This document shows positions 25,976 through 34,490 of a DNA stretch of 64,000 nt, one piece after another. The stretch spans positions 17,188 through 81,187 of the forward strand of contig JBDIVS010000014.1 of the NCBI GenBank assembly GCA_039794245.1, given 5' to 3'. Position 1 is the stretch's first letter. Each line of letters opens with the position of its first letter. This DNA comes from DAITQM01 sp039794245. Lineage in GTDB: Bacteria; Pseudomonadota; Gammaproteobacteria; Xanthomonadales; Wenzhouxiangellaceae. The position numbers were made by a program, and so were the translations under genes. The notes below the pieces were generated by a model. That model made no database searches. It saw only the letters and a program-made list of their open reading frames with translations, and had not been told where the DNA came from.

Positions 25976-27394
25976 TCAAGCAGCGGCCGGTACGGCGTAA
26001 CGCGCCGGGGCGGCGGCCTGGCGCCGCGTCAACCACAGGTTCCAGGCCATGATGAACATGCCGGCGAGGAACAACAGCCCGCCGAGCAGCCGGATGTAAT
26101 AGAACGGATAGGTCTGCTTCAGCGACTCGATGAAGCTGTAGGTCAGCGTCCCGTCGGCATTGACCGCGCGCCACATCAGGCCCTGCATCACGCCGGCGAT
26201 CCACATCGCGGTGATGTACAGCACCACGCCGATCGTCGAGGTCCAGAAATGCCATTCGATCAGCCGTGTGCTGGCCATCCGCTCCAGCCCGTAAAGCCGC
26301 GGGAACAGAGAATAGACCGCCCCGATCGAAATGAACGCCACCCAGCCGAGCGCGCCGGAATGCACATGGCCGATCGTCCAGTCGGTGTAATGCGACAGGG
26401 CGTTGACCGTCTTGATCGACATCATCGGCCCCTCGAACGTGGACATGCCGTAAAACGACAGCGAAACGATCATGAAACGCAGGATCGGATCGGTGCGCAG
26501 CTTGTCCCACGCCCCGGACAGCGTCATGATGCCGTTGATCATGCCGCCCCATGACGGGGCGAGCAGCATCAGCGAAAACACCATGCCGAGTGATTGGACC
26601 CAATCGGGCAGCGAAGTGTAATGCAGGTGGTGCGGCCCGGCCCACATGTAGATTGCGATCAGCGCCCAGAAGTGGACCACCGACAGGCGGTAGGAATAAA
26701 TCGGCCGCCCGGCCTGCTTGGGCACAAAGTAATACATCATGCCGAGGAAGCCGGCGGTCAGGAAGAAGCCGACGGCGTTATGGCCGTACCACCACTGGAC
26801 CATCGCATCGACGGCGCCTGAATACAGCGGATACGATTTCCACATACCGGCCGGCACCGTCAGGTTGTTGACGATGTGCAGCACCGCGATGGTCAGGATA
26901 TAAGCGCCGAAGAACCAGTTGGCGACGTAGATGTGGGCGATCTTGCGCTTGGCGATGGTGCCGAAAAAAACGACGGCGTAGGCCACCCAGACGACGGCGA
27001 TCAGAAGGTCGATCGGCCACTCGGATTCGGCGTACTCCTTACTCTGCGTGATGCCGAGCGGCAAGGTCAGCGCGACGAGCACGATGACCGCTTGCCAGCC
27101 CCAGAACGTGAACGACGCCAGCCGCGGCAGAAACAGCGCCGTATGGCAGGTGCGCTGCACCACCCAGTACGAGGTGGCGAACAGCGCCGAGCCGCCGAAC
27201 GCGAAAATCACCGCATTGGTGTGCAGCGGCCTAAGGCGGCTGTAAGTCAGCCACGGGATGTCGAAATTGAGCGCCGGCCAGGCCAGTTGCGCCGCAATCA
27301 GCGCCCCGACCGTCATGCCGACGATGCCCCAGACCACCGTCATCACAGTGAACTGGCGGACCACTTTGTCTTGATAGATGGATGTTTCGGTCAC
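25976..27394 (-). CDS. ccoN: cbb3 cytochrome c oxidase catalytic subunit I
   Basis: Heme-copper oxidase subunit with twelve transmembrane helices that reduces O2 at high affinity. Histidine ligands appear in RPLHTNAVIFAFGGSALFA, WWYGHNAVGFFLTAGFLG and HYTDWTIGHVHSGALGW. GTG at 27394 is chosen because AGGAGG precedes it; this gives 472 residues and the normal N-terminus TETSIYQDKVVRQF. First gene of the operon, under an FNR/ANR-type promoter. Confidence 0.97.
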   Translation of the reverse strand: MTETSIYQDKVVRQFTVMTVVWGIVGMTVGALIAAQLAWPALNFDIPWLTYSRLRPLHTNAVIFAFGGSALFATSYWVVQRTCHTALFLPRLASFTFWGWQAVIVLVALTLPLGITQSKEYAESEWPIDLLIAVVWVAYAVVFFGTIAKRKIAHIYVANWFFGAYILTIAVLHIVNNLTVPAGMWKSYPLYSGAVDAMVQWWYGHNAVGFFLTAGFLGMMYYFVPKQAGRPIYSYRLSVVHFWALIAIYMWAGPHHLHYTSLPDWVQSLGMVFSLMLLAPSWGGMINGIMTLSGAWDKLRTDPILRFMIVSLSFYGMSTFEGPMMSIKTVNALSHYTDWTIGHVHSGALGWVAFISIGAVYSLFPRLYGLERMASTRLIEWHFWTSTIGVVLYITAMWIAGVMQGLMWRAVNADGTLTYSFIESLKQTYPFYYIRLLGGLLFLAGMFIMAWNLWLTRRQAAAPARYAVPAAA

Positions 27395-27422
27395 GAGCCG
27401 CCCTCCTGCGGATAGTTGCCGC

Positions 27423-27464
27423 ATTATCGCCGCCCGCCGCCGGGCCGGAGTTGATTTTGATCAA
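27423..27464 (-). promoter_or_regulatory. FNR/ANR-box promoter of the ccoNOQP operon
   Basis: On the minus strand, TTGATCAAAATCAA (27464-27451) is a perfect TTGAT-N4-ATCAA box. GATAAT (27428-27423), a good -10 element, lies at the spacing expected if the box is centred at -41.5. The ccoN GTG follows about 30 nt further on with AGGAGG. Low-oxygen induction by an FNR/ANR regulator is the standard control of cbb3 operons. Confidence 0.88.
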
Positions 27465-27684
27465 CTGCCGGGCGGCCGATTTGCCTACCGCCCCGGTGGC
27501 CCGGCCGCGAACCCAGGTGTCATCAAATCGTCACCGCCGGCGGCAAAGCTGGCGCGGCGTGTCCGGCTTGTGGCGCAAGGATTGCATTTCGCCGGATTTC
27601 GTGGCCAAATGTAGGGGTCTAAAGGCCATACGATGGAGAACACGACCCGGGCGCCGCCTTGGGGTCGAACGGGCAGGCAAGACG

Positions 27685-28299
27685 ATGACGCCGAATCTGA
27701 ACCAACTGGTCCTCAGGACCGACGCTGCGGGCATGCCGCTGGAGTGGATCAACCACCAGCAGGCGGTGCACATGATCGCCCTCGACCGGGTGTCGTACGC
27801 GCTCGGCTCGGTGATTTACACGCTGCACGGCGGTATCAATGCCAGAAGTGGCCGGCAGAGCCGGATCGATGTCCACGCCATCCTCGCCTCGGTCGGCCAG
27901 CACAAGTCCGAGCAGCTTTGGGCCGAGGACTACGTCCCGCCGCTGTCGAACCGGGCGCTGTTCCGCCGTGACCAGAACCTTTGCCTCTATTGCGGCGAGC
28001 AGTTCCCCGATTCGCACCTGTCGCGCGACCACGTCGAGCCGCTGAGCTGCGGCGGCAGCGACCGCTGGTCGAACGTCGTCACCGCCTGCAAGCGGTGCAA
28101 CAACCACAAGGCCGGGCGCACCCCAGAGCAGGCCGGCATGCAGTTGCTCGCCGTGCCGTTCGTGCCGACCCACGCCGAGTACGTCTATCTCCAGGGCCGG
28201 CGCATCCTGGCCGACCAGATGCAGTTTCTGCTCGCCCATTTCCCGCGCCACAGCGTGCTGCGCCAGCGCGTCGAGCGCGGCGGCAGCCTGTTGCACTGA
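27685..28299 (+). CDS. HNH endonuclease domain protein
   Basis: 204-residue protein with a central HNH nuclease: CLYCGEQF (zinc knuckle), LSRDHVEPLSCGG with the catalytic DH, NVVTACKRCNNHKAGRTPEQA (second CxxC and the terminal N/H). The N-terminal half (PLEWINHQQAVHMIALDRVSYALG) is a conserved extension seen in housekeeping bacterial HNH proteins of unknown function. ATG at 27685 is the start giving this extension. It lies 4 nt from the exonuclease gene and both are probably cotranscribed. Confidence 0.88.
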   Translation: MTPNLNQLVLRTDAAGMPLEWINHQQAVHMIALDRVSYALGSVIYTLHGGINARSGRQSRIDVHAILASVGQHKSEQLWAEDYVPPLSNRALFRRDQNLCLYCGEQFPDSHLSRDHVEPLSCGGSDRWSNVVTACKRCNNHKAGRTPEQAGMQLLAVPFVPTHAEYVYLQGRRILADQMQFLLAHFPRHSVLRQRVERGGSLLH

Positions 28300-28302
28300 A
28301 AG

Positions 28303-29214
28303 GTGCCCCCGGCGCCGCCCTGTTATCTCATCGACGCCAGCGTCTATATCTTCCGCGCCTGGTTCTCGCTGCCGCCCGAACTGCGCGATCCGGCCGGCCG
28401 GCCGACCAACGCGGTGTACGGCTTCGCCGGCTTTTTGTGCGCCCTGCTCGAGGAAACCTCGGCCGAAAGGATCGCGCTGGCCTTCGACGGGCCGTCGGAG
28501 GGCAACTTCCGCACCGCCCTGTACCCTGCCTACAAGGCCAACCGCGCGCCGACCCCCGATGAGCTGAAAGTCCAGTTTCCGTGGTGCCGGGAACTGGCCG
28601 AAGCGCTGGGGCTGGCCTGCCACAGCCACCCGCGGTACGAGGCCGACGACCTGATCGGCACGCTGGCCCGGATCGCGCGCGCCGATGGGGCGCGCTTGGT
28701 CGTGGTCAGCAGCGACAAGGATCTTTGCCAATTGCTCGCAGATGGCGACCACTGGTGGGATCACGCCCGTAAAGTGCGCCTCAACCCGGCGAAAGTGCAG
28801 GAAAAATTCGGTGTCCCGCCGGAGTGGATCGCCGATTACCTGGCGCTCGCCGGCGACAGCGTGGACAACATTCCCGGCATCCCTGGCATCGGCCGCAAGA
28901 CCGCGGCGCAGTTGCTCAACCTGTTCGGCGGCTGGGACGGTTTATGGCAGAACCTCGAACGCGTACCGGCGGCGAGGTTGCGCGGCGCCGCCGGTATCGC
29001 CGAACGTCTCGCCGCTGGCCGGCCGCAAGCCGAACTGGCCCGCCGCCTAACCCGCCTCGAAACCGCAATCGACGGCCTCGACGGCGCCGCGACGATCCGC
29101 CGCCGCCGCATCGACCGCCAACAGCTCACCGCCCTGATCGACCGCTTCGGCTTCGGCCCGGCGCTCAGCCGAAGACTGCTGGGCTTATCCGGCGGGCGCC
29201 GGTCGTCGTTCTGA
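28303..29214 (+). CDS. 5'-3' exonuclease / flap endonuclease (PolA N-terminal-like, XNI type)
   Basis: Stand-alone FEN-type nuclease of 303 residues. Acidic metal ligands are in YLIDASVYIFRAW, IALAFDGP, YEADDLIGTLA and VVSSDKDLCQLL; a helix-hairpin-helix follows in DNIPGIPGIGRKTAAQLL. It probably processes flaps or gapped DNA during repair. The start is GTG 28303, 3 nt after the HNH stop, with only a weak ribosome site. The end overlaps the remnant of a DUF4143 ATPase gene. Confidence 0.9.
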   Translation: MPPAPPCYLIDASVYIFRAWFSLPPELRDPAGRPTNAVYGFAGFLCALLEETSAERIALAFDGPSEGNFRTALYPAYKANRAPTPDELKVQFPWCRELAEALGLACHSHPRYEADDLIGTLARIARADGARLVVVSSDKDLCQLLADGDHWWDHARKVRLNPAKVQEKFGVPPEWIADYLALAGDSVDNIPGIPGIGRKTAAQLLNLFGGWDGLWQNLERVPAARLRGAAGIAERLAAGRPQAELARRLTRLETAIDGLDGAATIRRRRIDRQQLTALIDRFGFGPALSRRLLGLSGGRRSSF

Positions 29215-29660
29215 CAGGTCCGCATCAGGCCGGCAAGACGACGCTCGCCCGTGAATTGCTGCCCGAAGATTCAGTCAACTACTTCGACCTGGAAGACCCG
29301 GCCGATCTCGCCCGGCTCGACGAGCCCCGGACCGCACTCGAATCGCTGGCGGGGCTGCTGGTGATCGACGAGGTGCAGCGCCGCCCCGAGCTGTTTCCAG
29401 TGCTCAGGGTATTGGCCGACCGGCCTGGACAACCGGCGGGCTTTTAGATTCTGCGCAGCGCTTCGGGGGATTTGCTGCGCCAGAGTTCGGAAAGCCTCGC
29501 CGGGCGAATGGAGCGAATCGAGATCAGCGGTTTTACCCTCGATGAATTGGGCGCCTCGGCCGCGAACACCCTGTGGCGCCGCGGCGGCCTGCCTCCCGCC
29601 TATCTGGCGGATTCGGAAAGCGACAGTTATGCCTGGCGCCACCAGTTCATCCAGACGCTG
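29184..29660 (+). pseudogene. Remnant of a DUF4143-type AAA ATPase gene
   Basis: In one frame the sequence reads TGPHQAGKTTLARELL (Walker A), GLLVIDEVQRRPELFPVLR (Walker B) and DRPGQPAGF. A TAG follows at 29445-29447 in place of the Leu of the usual RFLILGSAS motif. The same frame then resumes with ILRSASGDLLRQSSESLAGR and RIEISGFTLDELG, and homology stops after WRHQFIQT. The N-terminal start and the C-terminal DUF4143 domain are missing. It is a broken copy of the family represented intact at 42,995-44,239. The rest of the gap to 29,885 is AT-rich with no gene. Confidence 0.85.
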
Positions 29661-29841
29661 CCCGATGGACGCCGCCCGCGGGCGTTTGGGAACGCAACGC
29701 GGCTCGTGCGGAATGCCGAGTTCTCTATGTGCCGCCCGCTTGGGCGAGAAACCGGGCGCGTCACCCCGGGTGAATTCGACATTTCAACTAATATCGTAAT
29801 AACTATATGATTTAATTGTAGATTCTATGAATTCGAGCAAA

Positions 29842-29860
29842 ATTTATGCAACTGTTGGGT
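29842..29860 (-). repeat. Dispersed motif, inverted copy of ACCCAACAGTTGCATAAAT
   Basis: Nineteen bases identical, in inverted orientation, to 10,372-10,390. It lies in the AT-rich gap between the DUF4143 remnant and the converging propeller gene. Confidence 0.5.
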
Positions 29861-29885
29861 ATAGAGAAGGGCTAAAGCGGTCTTA

Positions 29886-31313
29886 TCACCTGGCGAGCGG
29901 GGCGGCGGGCAGTGCGTCGAGCGCGCCGGCAGCTTTGAGGTCGATTTTCATCACCGGCACCGGATCGAGCGCCGTGCCGGGGCGGCGCCGGCCGTTGACG
30001 TCGTAAGCGCTCCAGTGGTTGGCGGCGAAAAAATAGAACTCGTTATCGACCACTGTCCCGAAGGTCGGGCCGCGGAATTCGGGCAGCGCCGCGGCCAGCG
30101 GCAACGCGGCGCGCACTGCCTTGCCGCTGTCGTCCAGGCGCAGGGCCATCACCCGCTCCGGCTCGATGCCGTTTTGCACGATCAAAAGTCCGCCGGGATA
30201 GAGGCTGATGCCTTCGATGCCGCCGAGGTTGATGTTGTTGGCCAGGCCGGGGCGGAACAGGCGCTGCTCGGCATTGGACCAGAAGGCGAAGCCCAGCTCA
30301 CGATCGGCGATGTACAACAGGCCGTGCCGGTCATCGACCGCCAGGCCGCGGATGTTGGTCAACTGCTTGCTGCCGGCCAGCATCGTCAGGTGCTCGGCGC
30401 CCGGTTTGAGTACATGCACTTGCGGTTGGCGCAGGTCAGCGACATAGACCGTGCCATCGGCGGCCAGCGCCAGATTGGCCAGTCCGTGGGCGTTGCCGTC
30501 GGGGATCAACCGGTACTCACCGCGCTTCCTGCCGCTGTCCAGGTCGAAGGCCAGCAGCACCGACTGCCCGAAGTCGCTTTTTTTGTATCCGCTATGCTGG
30601 CCGAGGGCGCTGGTGCTGGCCCACAGAATGCGGCGCTCGGCATCGACCGCCAGGCCGAGCACCGACCAGCGGCCGTCGTAGGCGAACGGCGCCGGCTTGG
30701 CGGCCGGTTTGCCGTCGCGGCCCAGGCGGACGATTTTGCCCTCGCGCACGGTGCCGACGATGAATTGCTCGTGGCGCGGATCCCAGGCGATCGCTTCGGG
30801 CATCAGCAGGTCTTCGGGCAGTGTGAACGCCGCTTCGGCGCCGTTGCTGTACGGCTCGAGGGCGCCTTTCAACAGATTGTTGATATGGCTGTATACTTCG
30901 GTGCCGCGGATGTTTTCGCTCGCCCCGATGGTGTCGAAATCGACGCCCAGGCCCTGTTGCTGCAGGGCCAGCATCATCGTGTACGCCTGCGGTTTGTCGT
31001 TGAGCAGGGCGTTGCCGACGACGAGCTGGATCATCACTTGCTGATCGAACGGCCTGAGGCTCAGATGGTGCTGCCGGATGCGGACGAATTCCTTGTAGTC
31101 TTCGGCCTCGAAGGCCTGCTGCGCCAGGCGATCGAGCAACAGCGGCTGGTCGGGCAACGGGGCGGGCGCGGCTTTGGGTTGGGCCAAAGACGGCTCCGCG
31201 GCGGGCGGCGCCTTTGCGGTGTCCTGAGCGGCGGCGGGCCCGAACGCGCCGGCCAATAAAAAGTACAACGGCGCGACCCGGGCGGCGCGCGATAAACTGA
31301 ACTGTCTCATCAT
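29886..31313 (-). CDS. Exported beta-propeller protein with short helical N-terminal region
   Basis: 475 residues. A signal peptide (VAPLYFLLAGAFGPAAAQ) is followed by a Pro/Ala-rich stretch and a helical part (LLDRLAQQAFEAEDYKEFVRIRQHHL) that looks like one or two TPR-type units. A propeller with NHL/SMP-30-like blades follows (ADGTVYVADLRQPQVHVLKPG, DDRHGLLYIADRELGFAFW, GGIEGISLYPGGLLIVQNG). Probably periplasmic; no catalytic motif is obvious and function is unknown. It is divergent from the NUDIX gene with an 83-nt gap. Confidence 0.75.
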   Translation of the reverse strand: MMRQFSLSRAARVAPLYFLLAGAFGPAAAQDTAKAPPAAEPSLAQPKAAPAPLPDQPLLLDRLAQQAFEAEDYKEFVRIRQHHLSLRPFDQQVMIQLVVGNALLNDKPQAYTMMLALQQQGLGVDFDTIGASENIRGTEVYSHINNLLKGALEPYSNGAEAAFTLPEDLLMPEAIAWDPRHEQFIVGTVREGKIVRLGRDGKPAAKPAPFAYDGRWSVLGLAVDAERRILWASTSALGQHSGYKKSDFGQSVLLAFDLDSGRKRGEYRLIPDGNAHGLANLALAADGTVYVADLRQPQVHVLKPGAEHLTMLAGSKQLTNIRGLAVDDRHGLLYIADRELGFAFWSNAEQRLFRPGLANNINLGGIEGISLYPGGLLIVQNGIEPERVMALRLDDSGKAVRAALPLAAALPEFRGPTFGTVVDNEFYFFAANHWSAYDVNGRRRPGTALDPVPVMKIDLKAAGALDALPAAPLAR

Positions 31314-31396
31314 TCCAACCTTATGGGCTTTATCGGCGGGGCGGGAGTGTAACCGATCCCCGGCGCACCGGCTGCCGCCGGCCGCCGCTTAATACA

Positions 31397-31957
31397 ATGC
31401 CCCAGTCGCGGGAGTACTGCATGGACCTGATCGGCGCCGGAAAATTCCTCAAGCTCGTGCGCGAGGGCCGTTGGGAATACGCCACGCGGCCGGGTGGCCG
31501 GGAAGTGGCGGTGATCATCGCGCTGACCGCCGATCGCCGGTTGCTGCTCGTCGAGCAGATGCGCATTCCGCTCGGCTGCAACGTTCTCGAACTGCCGGCC
31601 GGGCTGGTCGGCGACCACGCGGCCTGGGCCGGCGAGCGCGCGGTCGACGCCGCACAGCGTGAGCTGGAAGAAGAAACCGGCTACCGGGCCTTGCACCTGA
31701 CCGAACTGATGCGTTGTCCGACCAGTGCCGGGCTGACCGACGAGACCGCGGTGTTTTTCCGTGCCGAGGGGCTGGTGAAAACCGGCCCCGGCGGCGGCGA
31801 CCCGAGCGAACGGATCACCGTCCACGCCGTGCCGCTCGCCGGCATCGATCGCTGGTTACTCGACCGCCAGCGTCAGGGCGTGGCGCTCGATCCCAAAATC
31901 TACACCGCGCTTTACTGGCTGGATCGCCCGCCGGATGCCGGCGGGGCGGAATCCTGA
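31397..31957 (+). CDS. NUDIX hydrolase, ADP-ribose pyrophosphatase-like
   Basis: Cleaves nucleoside diphosphate-X compounds, most likely ADP-ribose. The NUDIX box ends in AQRELEEETGYRA (RELEEETG), preceded by NVLELPAGLVG, an ADPRase hallmark. About 178-186 residues; the ATG at 31421, with GGGAG just upstream, may be the true start rather than 31397. Its 3' end is overlapped on the opposite strand by an MBL-fold gene fragment. Confidence 0.87.
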   Translation: MPQSREYCMDLIGAGKFLKLVREGRWEYATRPGGREVAVIIALTADRRLLLVEQMRIPLGCNVLELPAGLVGDHAAWAGERAVDAAQRELEEETGYRALHLTELMRCPTSAGLTDETAVFFRAEGLVKTGPGGGDPSERITVHAVPLAGIDRWLLDRQRQGVALDPKIYTALYWLDRPPDAGGAES

Positions 31958-31998
31958 CCCGCGGCCAGCGGCAGGCACATAAGATCGTGCGCCACCGA

Positions 31999-32196
31999 TC
32001 GCCCGCCGCGCCAGAGCAGATAGCCAGATGCCGCCCGCCCCCCGGCCAGTTCCGGGCCACCCGAACCGAGCACCTGCACCGCCAGTTCCGCCTGCCGGCA
32101 TTCCACCGGCGGCGCCGCACCGGCACCGGCCGGCCATAACGCGGCTGCGGCTAAAACGTTGCAGGCGGCACGGTAGGGAATTTGGTAACAGGTCAT
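31999..32196 (-). pseudogene. 5' fragment of an exported MBL-fold hydrolase gene
   Basis: A proper AAGGAG and ATG (32196) begin a signal peptide (CNVLAAAALWPAGAGAA) and then AELAVQVLGSGGPEL...GRAASGYLLWRGG. These are the opening strands of metallo-beta-lactamase-fold hydrolases of the RNase Z-like type. Homology ends there, before the HxHxDH metal site, and the frame then runs into the antisense of the NUDIX gene. A truncation has removed the catalytic part. Confidence 0.7.
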
Positions 32197-32209
32197 ACGC
32201 GTTTTCTCC

Positions 32210-32869
32210 TTAAACCGGGATCATGGCAGCGGCCAGGCGAGCGAATTCCGCCGGCCAGAGCGCCGGCTCGGTACCGATCACACCGAGCAGCGGTGCAGCC
32301 AGCATGTCCTGCAAGCAGGCGATATTGTCCGCTTCGCATGCCATCCCCGGCGGCAGGCGGTTGGCAACCCAGCCGCCAAGCGGCAAACCGTCGGCGGCGA
32401 TGGCGCGCGCCGCAAGCAGGGTGTGATTCAGGCAACCGAGGCGCAGGCCCACAACCAGGATCACCTCGGCCGCCAGGGCGCGCACCAGATCGCTCAGCAT
32501 CGCCCTACCGCCGAGCGGCACCAGCCAGCCGCCGACGCCTTCGACGACGATCACATCGGCCTCAACTTGCCGGATACCCGCCGCCAGCGCGGCAATGTCG
32601 ATCTCCACTCCGGCCGCGCGCGCTGCCAGGTGTGGGGCGATCGGCGGGGCGAAGCGATACGGGTTCACCGCCGCCATCGGTAACTTTACATTGGCCGCCG
32701 CGGCCAGCGCCTTGGCGTCGGCGTTTAGGCCGTCGGCATCGAGCCCGCTGGCCACCGGCTTGAACGCCGCGACGCGCCGGCCGCGTGCCGCCAGCGCCGC
32801 GGTCAGACCCGCCGCAATGTGCGTTTTGCCGCACCCGGTATCGGTGCCGGTGATGAAATAGACTGGCAT
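32210..32869 (-). CDS. bioD: Dethiobiotin synthetase
   Basis: ATP-dependent ring closure of DAPA with CO2 to dethiobiotin. The P-loop ITGTDTGCGKTHIAAGL is at the N-terminus; AAFKPVASG and IVVEGVGGWLVPLG are the conserved substrate and Mg motifs. 219 residues. Last gene of the minus-strand bioBFHCD operon, 2 nt after bioC. Confidence 0.95.
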   Translation of the reverse strand: MPVYFITGTDTGCGKTHIAAGLTAALAARGRRVAAFKPVASGLDADGLNADAKALAAAANVKLPMAAVNPYRFAPPIAPHLAARAAGVEIDIAALAAGIRQVEADVIVVEGVGGWLVPLGGRAMLSDLVRALAAEVILVVGLRLGCLNHTLLAARAIAADGLPLGGWVANRLPPGMACEADNIACLQDMLAAPLLGVIGTEPALWPAEFARLAAAMIPV

Positions 32870-32871
32870 TG

Positions 32872-33726
32872 TTACAGTAGCCCCCGGCGGCGCAGTTCAT
32901 CTAGCGGAATCACGCGCCCGCGTTTTTCCGGTGCCGTTGTCGCCGGCGCGAACGCGGCACCCAGGATCGCTTCCCAGGTCACCGGCAGGCCATGTTCGGT
33001 ACGCTGGGTCTCGTAGGCCTGGCGCATCCTTTGATATGCCGTTTTGCCCGTCAGGCCGCGGCGCCTTGCCGCATCGGCGTTGCCCGCGCCGATGGCGCGC
33101 AGGCCGTGCATCACGCTTTCCACATCCGGCTCGTAAACCATCAGCGTCTCACTGCCGAGCACCGGGTTTATGAATCCTGCGGCCACCAGGCGATCGCCGA
33201 TCTCGTGCAGACCGGCAAAATCATGGACATGCACTGCCGCGTCGGCCGCCTGCCACGCGGTGCGCAGTTCGTGCAGCGTCGCCGGCCCGAAGGTCGAGAA
33301 CAGCACCGCACCGCCGGGGCGGAGAATCCGCCGCCACTCGGCGAACACTGTCTCGTCCGCCGTCCACTGCAACGCCAGGTTGCTGACGATCAAGTCAACG
33401 CTGCCGTCCCGGAACGGCGTGCCGGCCAGATCGCCGCACAACAGCCCGAAAGTCCGGTACCATTGGCGGTGGCGGCGGGCTACAGCGAGCATCGCCGGGG
33501 CGAGGTCCAGACCCACCACGGTGGCGCGCGGCCAGCGGCGCTTCAGATCGGTGGTCAGGCGCCCGCCGCCGCAGCCGAGATCGGCAATGCAGCGCGGCGC
33601 CAGATGTTCGACCTGCGGCAAGTCGATCAGCCGGCCGGCGATCTCCCGCTGCAACCAGGCGTGGCGTTCGTAATGCGGTGCCGCGCGCTCGAATGCGCGG
33701 CGGATCGCGGTGCGTTCTAACTTCAC
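32872..33726 (-). CDS. bioC: Malonyl-ACP O-methyltransferase
   Basis: SAM-dependent methylation of malonyl-ACP that primes pimelate synthesis. RAFERAAPHYERHAWLQREI at the N-terminus and IADLGCGGGRLTTDLKRRWP (SAM motif I) are typical; DLIVSNLALQWTAD is motif IV. The GTG at 33726 overlaps the bioH stop by GTGA, giving 284 residues, which fixes the start although the frame runs much further upstream. Confidence 0.93.
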   Translation of the reverse strand: MKLERTAIRRAFERAAPHYERHAWLQREIAGRLIDLPQVEHLAPRCIADLGCGGGRLTTDLKRRWPRATVVGLDLAPAMLAVARRHRQWYRTFGLLCGDLAGTPFRDGSVDLIVSNLALQWTADETVFAEWRRILRPGGAVLFSTFGPATLHELRTAWQAADAAVHVHDFAGLHEIGDRLVAAGFINPVLGSETLMVYEPDVESVMHGLRAIGAGNADAARRRGLTGKTAYQRMRQAYETQRTEHGLPVTWEAILGAAFAPATTAPEKRGRVIPLDELRRRGLL

Positions 33727-34490
33727 AAAAACGCCTGCACGGCTTCGACAAACTCCTGCCGGTGACTCAGAAACGGCGCGTGCGCGGCACCGTCGATCAG
33801 TGTCAGCCGAGCGTCGGGGATCCGTTTTGCGGTATCGGCCAGCGCCCGTGGCGCGGTCAGCCGGTCGCGCGACCCGCCGATGACCAAGGTCGGAACAGCC
33901 ACCGTCGCCAGTTGCGGCCTGAAATCGCCGTCGCCGAGGATCGCCAGCGCCCGTGCGAGCGCCGCTTTGGCCGGCGGCCCGTAACGCAGCGCGCTTTCCC
34001 GCAGCCTGCGCAGTGTGGCCCGCGCCTCGGCCCCGCCTTGAACCTCCAGGGCTAAAAATCGGGCCAGCGCGGCGACCGGCTCGGCGGTCAGCTCGCGCGC
34101 GAAGGCGTTGAACACGGCCGGATCCATGCCGCCCGGCCAATCGGGGCGGGCGACATAACAGGGATTGCAGGCGACCAGCACCAGGCGGCGGACTTTTGCC
34201 CGCGACCGGCCGGCGGCAAGCAATGCCGGCAACCCGCCGAACGACCAGCCGAGCCAGTCGGCGCCCGGCGGGATGACCTCGAGCAGCGATTCGACCCACT
34301 CGTCAAGAGCCGCCGGCCACGGCACCGCGCGCTGCCGGCCGTGGCCGGGCAGGTCGATCAGATACAACGTATGCGCCGCCGCCAGATCGTCCAGCACCTC
34401 GCCGAAGATGCCGCAGTGCATGCCCCAGCCGTGTAGCATCGCGAGCGGCGGGCCGCTGCCGATCACCTCGATCGCCGCCTTGCCGCTCAT
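33723..34490 (-). CDS. bioH: Pimeloyl-ACP methyl ester carboxylesterase
   Basis: Alpha/beta hydrolase that removes the methyl ester from pimeloyl-ACP. LAMLHGWGMHCGIFGEVLDDL (oxyanion region), LGWSFGGLPALLAA (nucleophile Ser), the Asp in GGSRDRLTAP and the His in GAAHAPFLSH make the triad. 255 residues. It overlaps bioF by ATGA and bioC by GTGA. Confidence 0.93.
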   Translation of the reverse strand: MSGKAAIEVIGSGPPLAMLHGWGMHCGIFGEVLDDLAAAHTLYLIDLPGHGRQRAVPWPAALDEWVESLLEVIPPGADWLGWSFGGLPALLAAGRSRAKVRRLVLVACNPCYVARPDWPGGMDPAVFNAFARELTAEPVAALARFLALEVQGGAEARATLRRLRESALRYGPPAKAALARALAILGDGDFRPQLATVAVPTLVIGGSRDRLTAPRALADTAKRIPDARLTLIDGAAHAPFLSHRQEFVEAVQAFL

